Made by a program: the position numbers and the translations under genes
Shown here: positions 7,844-12,474 of the stretch, in pieces
How the letters are laid out: the number at the start of each line of letters is the position of its first letter
How positions within the stretch are numbered: the stretch's first letter is position 1
Assembly (NCBI GenBank): GCA_964643965.1
Contig: CAZXVH010000136.1
Span: 1 to 12,474, forward strand
DNA from: GCA-2746795 sp964643965
Lineage (GTDB): Bacteria > Chloroflexota > Anaerolineae > Promineifilales > Promineifilaceae
Length of the DNA: 12,474 nucleotides
Reading direction: 5' to 3'
The notes under the pieces: model-generated
What the model saw: only the letters and a program-made list of their open reading frames with translations
What the model was told of the DNA's origin: nothing
Databases searched by the model: none

Positions 7844-8452
7844 ATGAAAGAGACGATGGTAAAACAAAAAGCTTCCTGGCAATCCCTACCCGTTTTGGGG
7901 CGGCTGCTCACCTTCTTGAATCGGCGCAAAAATTGGCTGATTGCCCTGTTTTTGCTCAGCGCCAACGCCTTTGCCTGGTTGAGCGTCGCCGGCCGGGTGG
8001 AACTGGTGGAAGCGGTCCCTATTCTGCACCCAGAAATTGCTGAAATTCGGGATCATTGGCGGGCGGGCGACGCCGTGGGCCAGAGCTTCAGCGTGGTTGT
8101 CACCGACCAAATGGCCATGGAGACGCTGGCCTGGTTTATCGCGCCGCGCCCCAATCTGCCTTTCAGCCATCCGCAAATCGAAATCCATCCAGATGGGGTG
8201 ACGGGCGGCGGGCTGGTCTATTTTATGGGGCTGCGCACCCCTGTATTCGGCCGGGCCACCATATACCTGGAAGAAGGCAAGCCACAAGGCATCATTGAAG
8301 AGGTGGGCGTAGCCGGCACCAAAGCGCCCGCTTTTGTGCTAGAGGCGATCAAGCAGGGGCAGGGGGTGTATGACCAGATGTCGCTGCCCATTGAGGTGAC
8401 GAGGTTGGAACTGCGGGAAGGGGAAGTGTTGGTGGAGGGAGTGTACCGGTAG
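7844..8452 (+). CDS. Single-pass membrane protein with extracytoplasmic domain, LmeA/YpmS-like fold suspected
   Basis: The 202-residue protein has a short basic N-terminus, one membrane helix at about residues 30-49 and an external domain of about 150 residues. That domain reads as alternating beta strands: FSVVVTDQMAMETLAWFI, then QIEIHPDGVTGGGLVYF, then RATIYLEEGKPQG, then LPIEVTRLELREGEVLVEG. The order (helix, amphipathic strands, a closing strand with G at its end) resembles DUF2993/LmeA and DUF2140/YpmS lipid-binding-like proteins. That similarity is pattern-based and unproven. It starts 6 bp after the giant gene's stop and is almost certainly co-transcribed with it, so it may be its extracytoplasmic partner. 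The ribosome site is weak (GGAA, nine bases upstream), which fits translational coupling; an alternative ATG lies at 7856. Confidence 0.8.
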   Translation: MKETMVKQKASWQSLPVLGRLLTFLNRRKNWLIALFLLSANAFAWLSVAGRVELVEAVPILHPEIAEIRDHWRAGDAVGQSFSVVVTDQMAMETLAWFIAPRPNLPFSHPQIEIHPDGVTGGGLVYFMGLRTPVFGRATIYLEEGKPQGIIEEVGVAGTKAPAFVLEAIKQGQGVYDQMSLPIEVTRLELREGEVLVEGVYR

Positions 8453-8554
8453 ACAGGGAGAGAGCGCGGCTTGAATGACATGGAAACAACGAGTGAGATA
8501 TGGTAGGGGGAGATAACGGCCGTTTTGTCTCATTAATTGATAAAGGAAATAATC

Positions 8555-8707
8555 ATGGGAACAATAGGGTATGGTTACGGCAGTGAATGGCATCTGCTTA
8601 GATATCTTGGCTATCATCAGATTCAAACGATTTCAGCAAAAGAAGGTCTCTTTTTCACCACAAAATCAACCTCACAGCCTAGAATCTCAAGCAGTAACAT
8701 TAATTGA
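8555..8707 (+). pseudogene. Truncated gene start (N-terminal fragment, 50 codons)
   Basis: A plausible ribosome site (AAAGGAAA at 8542-8549) precedes an ATG at 8555. The first 22 codons give the ordered peptide MGTIGYGYGSEWHLLRYLGY. From about base 8616 the reading becomes the antisense of a minus-strand gene and stops at 8705-8707. The start looks like a genuine conserved N-terminus; from memory I associate GYGYGSEWHLLR with PGN_0703-type putative nucleases, but I cannot verify this. The best reading is a gene cut after about 22 codons by arrival of the AT-richer cassette on its right. The alternative is a real 50-residue peptide, which I think unlikely because its second half is only antisense coding sequence. 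Confidence 0.5.
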
Positions 8708-9105
8708 TCAATAGATTTGCTTGTGTTCGTTTGATCAAGTAGACGATAAAACTGAGCAGGAGATGTTCCTAGCCTACGAATGAGTTCCCGCTTACTCAAG
8801 GAACTCTCTTGTACTCGTTCCTGAACAATAAGGGTGAGCTTATATAGTAGCATGTCCCGTAAATAATGAGGATCGCGGTTGTATTCAAGGATATGATCTA
8901 TATGCACCGTACCCTCATCCCCCGATTCAAGTTCATAGGTAAATGCCTCATTCCCCAATTCCGCATCAATGTAGATTTTGTGAATTCGATTGCCTGGCAA
9001 TGGTTGAACCTCCAACATTGCATATGGAAACAGGTAGCTTTTACCGTTAGCTTGAATTTCAAAAGCCTTTTTGTGATTATTTGGGGTGACTTTCATGATT
9101 TTCAT
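8623..9105 (-). CDS. HTH protein, probable antitoxin of a TA-like pair
   Basis: The 160-residue protein has two parts. Residues 1-85 form a beta-rich domain (SYLFPYAMLEVQPLPGN, then IYIDAELGNEAFTYELESG, then GTVHIDHILEYNRDP). Residues 86-150 are helical and contain a Cro/XRE-like helix-turn-helix: SKRELIRRLGTSPAQFYRLL at about 104-123, then SIDQLMLLLEILGCEVDFVV. The role is inferred to be DNA binding and autoregulation, as for HTH antitoxins. Its ATG overlaps the stop of the upstream small gene by ATGA (9102-9105), and GAGGA sits seven bases before it, so the two are translationally coupled. The gene is visibly AT-richer (two sampled lines average about 40% GC) than the flanking genes and lacks the ACGGCCGT palindrome, consistent with transfer. 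Confidence 0.75.
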   Translation of the reverse strand: MKIMKVTPNNHKKAFEIQANGKSYLFPYAMLEVQPLPGNRIHKIYIDAELGNEAFTYELESGDEGTVHIDHILEYNRDPHYLRDMLLYKLTLIVQERVQESSLSKRELIRRLGTSPAQFYRLLDQTNTSKSIDQLMLLLEILGCEVDFVVKKRPSFAEIV

Positions 9106-9305
9106 AATCGTTCCTCTTGTTCCAGTTCGGCGATCAAATTAAGGATCTGGTTGTTTATTTTTCCCTTCATGGCGATGCGGTTATCGAGATCCCATTTCAC
9201 GGCCAGTTTGCCATCTTTGTAGACATGAACATGTCGTGGTGGATGATCTCCTATCCAAGTAACAAAAATATAGTTTCCGCGTCTTATTTTGCTCGCAAAA
9301 AGACG
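9102..9305 (-). pseudogene. DUF4160-like small protein, probable toxin partner, no standard start codon
   Basis: An open minus-strand frame from 9305 to the TGA at 9102 encodes 67 residues including KIRRGNYIFVTWIGDHPP, then RHVHVYKDGKLAVKWDLD and a charged helical C-terminus. The WIGDHPPRHVHV core is typical of DUF4160-type proteins, small partners in predicted toxin-antitoxin pairs. The frame opens after a TAA at 9306-9308 and has no ATG, GTG or TTG before the conserved core. A different frame has an ATG at 9310-9312 reading MVTSFCEQNKTR. It is therefore either a 5'-damaged or frameshifted gene, or it uses a rare start. The downstream HTH gene, overlapping by four bases, appears intact. I favour a decayed toxin next to a retained antitoxin. 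Confidence 0.6.
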
Positions 9306-9346
9306 TTACCATATAAGGTAGCAGAAATCAAGCCATCAGAATCAAA

Positions 9347-9394
9347 TGGGTGGGTGTACAAACTCGGCTTATCAACAAAACTTATGCCCACCCA
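9347..9394. repeat. 8-bp inverted repeat with 32-base spacer
   Basis: TGGGTGGG at 9347-9354 is the exact complement of CCCACCCA at 9387-9394. The pair lies between the toxin-like frame and the orphan gene tail, where the AT-richer cassette appears to end. It could be a stem remnant of a small mobile or interspersed element or a cassette boundary. No transposase is visible. Confidence 0.4.
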
Positions 9395-9403
9395 ACGATG
9401 TGA

Positions 9404-9685
9404 TCCCCAGATGGTACAGTAAATGTTTTGCGGCTAGAATTAGGACGTTACGAAGGCAAGCGCGTTGATTTCCTGGAAATTGCGGGCGGCGGTAACGCCG
9501 CCAACGCGCTTGAACTGGAAAATTTGATTAAAAATCATCTGTCGCTTCTTGATGGACAGGTGGATTTAGAGAGGTTGGGTCGTTTTCAATCTGGACTGGA
9601 CGAACAGCGGAGCTACCCGCTGGCCTTAACCCAATTGTTGATCATTTATCATATGATCACGGCCGATCAAGCTGTGGTTACATAA
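9404..9685 (+). pseudogene. Gene tail without a start, function unknown
   Basis: The frame is open from a TGA at 9401-9403 to the stop at 9683-9685. It reads SPDGTVNVLRLELGRYEG, then KRVDFLEIAGGGNAANALEL and a helical stretch ending ALTQLLIIYHMITADQAVVT. The composition is that of a real protein with GC-rich, normal codon use. No ATG or GTG is available; the only candidate start is TTG at 9428, without a ribosome site. This suggests a 5'-truncated gene whose upstream part was replaced by the TA-like cassette. It could be the other end of the gene that starts at 8555, but the two pieces share no diagnostic domain, so this is only a hypothesis. I do not recognise the family. Confidence 0.5.
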
Positions 9686-9764
9686 CGTTGATGTGGGGAT
9701 GAATGGTGTGGCCTGACGGCGCAGTCTATCCGGTTTCGCCGCATCACTATCAGGAGAATTTTAG

Positions 9765-11747
9765 ATGAGTAATAATTTATCTACCACGATAAAACCTGTC
9801 GTCAATTCCATCCGTGTCTTGGCGATGGATGCTGTGCAAGCGGCTAACAGCGGTCATCCCGGCTTGCCCATGGGCATGGCGGATGTGGCCGCCTTGTTGT
9901 GGACGCAAACGCTTAAGTTTGACCCGAAGACGCCCCATTGGCCGGATCGAGATCGGTTTATTTTGTCGGCAGGGCATGGCAGTATGCTGCTTTATTCCTT
10001 GCTGCATCTGAGCGGCTATGATCTGCCGTTGGCCGAGCTAAAGAATTTTCGGCAGTGGGGCAGCCATACGCCCGGACACCCCGAATACGGCGATACTGTG
10101 GGCGTGGAAGTGACCACGGGGCCATTGGGACAGGGCGTCTCGAATGCGGTGGGCTTCGCCCTGGCCGAACGGAATCTGGCGGCTACTTTCAATAAGCCTG
10201 GTTTTGAGGTGGTGGACCACCATACCTTTGTCATTGCCAGTGACGGCGACATGATGGAAGGCATTTCCCACGAGGCTTGCTCTCTGGCAGGGCATCTTGG
10301 TCTGGGTAAATTGATTGTCTTTTATGATGATAACGGCATCAGCATTGATGGCTCGACCGACATCACCTTTACGGAAGATGTGGTGGCGCGGTTTGCAGCG
10401 TATGAATGGGGAACCTGGCGCGTGGATGGGCATGATGTTGAGGCTGTGCAAACGGCTTTGGCTGAGGCGTTGGCGGATGAGGAACGGCCGTCTTTGATTG
10501 CCTGTAAAACGGTGATTGGGTTCGGCAGTCCACACAAAGCGGGCACAGCCAGCGCCCATGGCGAACCGCTGGGCGTTGACGAGATCAAGCTGACGAAAGA
10601 GGCCCTTGGCGTCCCGCAAGAGCCGTTCTGGGTAGACCCGGCGGCGTATGAGCTGTTTGCAGAGACGGCAAAAGTGAATACGGGTAAACACGCCGCCTGG
10701 CATGAGCTGATGGCGCGGTATGCGGAAGCGTATCCCGAACTGAGCGCGGAATTTACGCGCCGGATGAACAATGAACTGCCCGCCGCTTGGGATGATTTCA
10801 CCGTCCGCTATGACAAGCCGATGGCCACCCGTGCTGCGTCGGGCATGGCCTTGAACGCTGTAGCGGCGCGTGTGCCAGAATTGATCGGCGGCTCGGCTGA
10901 CCTGACTGGCTCGAACAAGACGGATTTGAAGGGTGTGGCTGATATTCAGAAGGCGAATGGGTATAACGGCCGTTACATCCGTTTTGGTGTGCGTGAACAT
11001 GGCATGGGCGCCATCCTCAATGGTCTGGCGCTGCATGGCGGCTTCATTCCCTACGGCGGCACCTTCCTGGTGTTCGCCGACTACATGCGCCCGACTTTAC
11101 GCCTGGCGGCGCTGATGGGAATCGGCCCCATCTACGTCTTCACCCATGATTCGATTGGCCTGGGCGAAGATGGCCCCACGCATCAACCGGTGGAAACGAT
11201 GGCGTCTCTGCGCATCATCCCGAACCTGGCTGCTATTCGACCGGCCGATCCTTATGAAACGGCCGTTGCCTGGAAAGTAGCCATCGAACGACGTCACGCC
11301 CCCACTGCTTTGGCGCTGACCCGTCAAAATGTAGCGCTGCTGGACGCCGAAAAAGCAGAAGGGCTGCGCAAAGGGGCTTACACGTTGGTGGATGTCGAGG
11401 AGCCGCAGGTCATCCTGATGGGGTCTGGTTCCGAAGTCCACATCGCCATCGAAGCGCAAAAGAGGTTGGCCGAACAAGGCGTCGCCGCCCGCGTGGTCTC
11501 TGCGCCATGCTGGGAACTGTTTGACGCCATGCCTCAATCCTACAAAGACGAGGTGCTGCCGCCAGCGATAACGGCTCGTGTGGCGATAGAAGCCGCCGTT
11601 TCCATGGGCTGGCAAAAATACGTTGGTTGCGACGGCACAGTGATTGGCTTAGACCACTTCGGCGCTTCGGCGCCCTTTGAAACGCTCTACCAAGAATTTG
11701 GCTTGACGGCTGAAGCGATGGTGGCGGCAGCGCTAACATTAATTTAG
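9765..11747 (+). CDS. tkt: Transketolase
   Basis: The 660-residue protein is full length for a bacterial transketolase. It transfers two-carbon ketol units between sugar phosphates (xylulose-5-P with ribose-5-P or erythrose-4-P) using thiamine diphosphate and Mg2+, in the cytosol, for the pentose phosphate or Calvin cycle. Visible active-site residues, offset by +5 from E. coli TktA, are His31 (NSGHPG), His71 (SAGHGS), His105 (PGHPEYG), the cofactor motif Ser159-Asp160-Gly161 to Asn190, Glu165 and Ile192. Further on come SAHGEPLG (His261 equivalent), VREHGMGAI (catalytic Glu) and HDSIGLGEDGPTHQPVE in the pyrimidine domain. The motif reads SDG rather than GDG, a common variant. AGGAGA (9752-9757) lies seven bases before the ATG. 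The ribulose-phosphate epimerase gene follows by 44 bp on the same strand. Confidence 0.97.
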   Translation: MSNNLSTTIKPVVNSIRVLAMDAVQAANSGHPGLPMGMADVAALLWTQTLKFDPKTPHWPDRDRFILSAGHGSMLLYSLLHLSGYDLPLAELKNFRQWGSHTPGHPEYGDTVGVEVTTGPLGQGVSNAVGFALAERNLAATFNKPGFEVVDHHTFVIASDGDMMEGISHEACSLAGHLGLGKLIVFYDDNGISIDGSTDITFTEDVVARFAAYEWGTWRVDGHDVEAVQTALAEALADEERPSLIACKTVIGFGSPHKAGTASAHGEPLGVDEIKLTKEALGVPQEPFWVDPAAYELFAETAKVNTGKHAAWHELMARYAEAYPELSAEFTRRMNNELPAAWDDFTVRYDKPMATRAASGMALNAVAARVPELIGGSADLTGSNKTDLKGVADIQKANGYNGRYIRFGVREHGMGAILNGLALHGGFIPYGGTFLVFADYMRPTLRLAALMGIGPIYVFTHDSIGLGEDGPTHQPVETMASLRIIPNLAAIRPADPYETAVAWKVAIERRHAPTALALTRQNVALLDAEKAEGLRKGAYTLVDVEEPQVILMGSGSEVHIAIEAQKRLAEQGVAARVVSAPCWELFDAMPQSYKDEVLPPAITARVAIEAAVSMGWQKYVGCDGTVIGLDHFGASAPFETLYQEFGLTAEAMVAAALTLI

Positions 11748-11758
11748 TTGTGAAATCA

Positions 11759-11791
11759 AGAGTGGCCCACTCTCACACAGTGGGTCACTCT
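11759..11791 (+). terminator. Strong hairpin between tkt and rpe, terminator or attenuator-like
   Basis: The arms AGAGTGGCCCACT (11759-11771) and AGTGGGTCACTCT (11779-11791) pair over 13 positions with one G-U wobble, around a 7-base CTCACAC loop. It starts 12 bases after the transketolase stop and ends directly at the rpe ATG (11792). There is no T-run after it, so a classical intrinsic terminator is doubtful. It may instead stabilise the tkt mRNA end or regulate rpe translation. Confidence 0.65.
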
Positions 11792-12474
11792 ATGGATAAT
11801 CCCATGACCCTACCCGTAAAACTCTCCCCCAGTATCCTTTCCGCTGATTTTTCCCGTTTGGGTGAACAGGTGACAGAAGCGATGACGGCCGGCGCCGATT
11901 ATATTCATGTCGATGTGATGGACGGCCATTTTGTGCCGAATATTACGATTGGCTCGTTGGTAGTTAAAGCGTTACGGCCGTTATCCACCGCGCATCATGT
12001 CCCCCTCGATGTGCATCTTATGATCGAGAAGCCGGAGCGCCATCTGGCTGCCTTTGCCGAAGCCGGGGCCAACATCCTCACCGTGCATGTCGAAACCTGC
12101 CCTCATTTGCATCGCACCCTGCAATACATCCGCGAACTGGGCGTCAAACCGGGCGTCACCTTGAATCCGGCCACGCCCCTGAATGCCCTGGAAGAAATCC
12201 TGCCCATGGTAGACCTGGTACTCATCATGTCGGTCAATCCGGGGTACGGCGGGCAGTCATACATTCCCGCCAGCACCGACAAAATCCGGCGGCTGCGCGG
12301 CATGTTGGACGCCATTGGCTCTACCGCTGATTTAGAAGTCGATGGTGGCATCAAACCCCACAACGCCGCCGAAATCATAGCGGCCGGAGCCACTGTCCTG
12401 GTCGCGGGCAGCGCCATCTTTGGCGGCCCCAAATCCATCACCCAAAACATCGCCGACTTTCGTCGGGTAGTCGG
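11792..12474 (+). CDS. rpe: Ribulose-phosphate 3-epimerase, 3' end cut by window
   Basis: The visible 227 residues form a nearly complete TIM-barrel epimerase that interconverts ribulose-5-P and xylulose-5-P, supplying transketolase with substrate. Motifs occur in the expected order: LSPSILSADF (residues 11-20), HVDVMDGHFVPN with metal/catalytic His39 and Asp41, DVHLMI with His75, HVE (99-101), LNPATP, LIMSVNPGYGGQ (144-155), EVDGGI with catalytic Asp184, and VAGSAIF near the end. No stop is reached, and only a few residues should be missing. The ATG at 11792 follows a hairpin immediately and has no good ribosome site. The in-frame ATG at 11804 (MTLPVKLSPS) has a weak GGA seven bases upstream and is an equally possible start. 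The 44-bp gap to tkt suggests one operon. Confidence 0.95.
   Translation, partial: MDNPMTLPVKLSPSILSADFSRLGEQVTEAMTAGADYIHVDVMDGHFVPNITIGSLVVKALRPLSTAHHVPLDVHLMIEKPERHLAAFAEAGANILTVHVETCPHLHRTLQYIRELGVKPGVTLNPATPLNALEEILPMVDLVLIMSVNPGYGGQSYIPASTDKIRRLRGMLDAIGSTADLEVDGGIKPHNAAEIIAAGATVLVAGSAIFGGPKSITQNIADFRRVV

Larger units (their letters stand above)
1620..11981. repeat. Highly iterated octamer palindrome ACGGCCGT, 21 copies
   Basis: Exact copies begin at 1620, 2106, 2710, 2954, 3194, 3461, 3635, 4406, 4424, 4609, 5059, 5519, 5795, 6527, 7117, 7670, 8516, 10484, 10966, 11259 and 11974. Most are extended to AACGGCCGTT or similar. Fifteen fall in the giant gene, three in tkt, one in rpe and two between genes; none lies in the minus-strand sulfur cluster or the TA-like cassette. 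Within genes it is read in all three frames (Thr-Ala-Val, Arg-Pro, Asn-Gly-Arg), so the DNA word and not the protein is being kept. Confidence 0.9.

Noticed and set aside
9117..9422. 101-residue plus-strand frame
   Set aside because: It runs antisense to the conserved DUF4160-like core and has no ribosome site; the minus-strand reading carries the family motif.
9428..9685. Intact 85-residue gene starting at TTG
   Set aside because: There is no ribosome site, and the protein-like reading continues upstream of the TTG to the in-frame stop, so a truncated tail fits better.
10038..11036. 332-residue minus-strand frame opposite tkt
   Set aside because: The plus strand encodes transketolase with all active-site motifs; the antisense frame shows no recognisable domain.
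12103..12450. 115-residue minus-strand frame
   Set aside because: It is antisense to the conserved C-terminal half of ribulose-phosphate 3-epimerase.

Overview
The window looks like a contig piece from an uncultured or environmental Chloroflexota-type bacterium (Anaerolineae/Caldilineae-like, an inference). No rRNA or marker gene fixes the taxonomy. The guess rests on GC-rich coding style, intergenic DNA full of short interspersed repeats, and an octamer palindrome, ACGGCCGT, that occurs 21 times. No tRNA, rRNA or CRISPR array was recognised.

Layout. (1) Bases 1-1451, minus strand: a small sulfur-flavoured membrane cluster. Transcription would run DoxX-family protein, then two half-size YeeE/YedE (DUF395) proteins, the second cut by the window edge. 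Paired half-size YeeE/YedE proteins are usually linked to uptake of thiosulfate or other sulfur compounds. (2) Bases 1452-2032: a 581-bp region with no credible gene, packed with repeats: a purine-rich stretch with a 13-bp tandem duplication, eight CACTGYY heptamers, and a cloverleaf-like inverted-repeat element. (3) Bases 2033-8452, plus strand: a 1934-residue polytopic membrane protein with an N-terminal zinc ribbon, followed 6 bp later by a 202-residue single-pass membrane protein. They probably form one transcription unit of unknown function. (4) Bases 8453-9764: a disrupted, AT-richer region. A truncated plus-strand gene start is followed by a minus-strand toxin/antitoxin-like pair (DUF4160-like protein and HTH protein with an ATGA overlap), then a plus-strand gene tail lacking a start. 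(5) Bases 9765-12474, plus strand: transketolase followed 44 bp later by ribulose-phosphate 3-epimerase (cut by the window end). These are consecutive pentose-phosphate/Calvin-type enzymes, separated by a strong hairpin.

The parts most worth a second look are the iterated ACGGCCGT palindrome, which is used in all three reading frames; the very large zinc-ribbon membrane protein with its in-frame repeat-derived loop; the TA-like islet that appears to have broken one or two genes; and the hairpin that sits directly against the rpe start codon.
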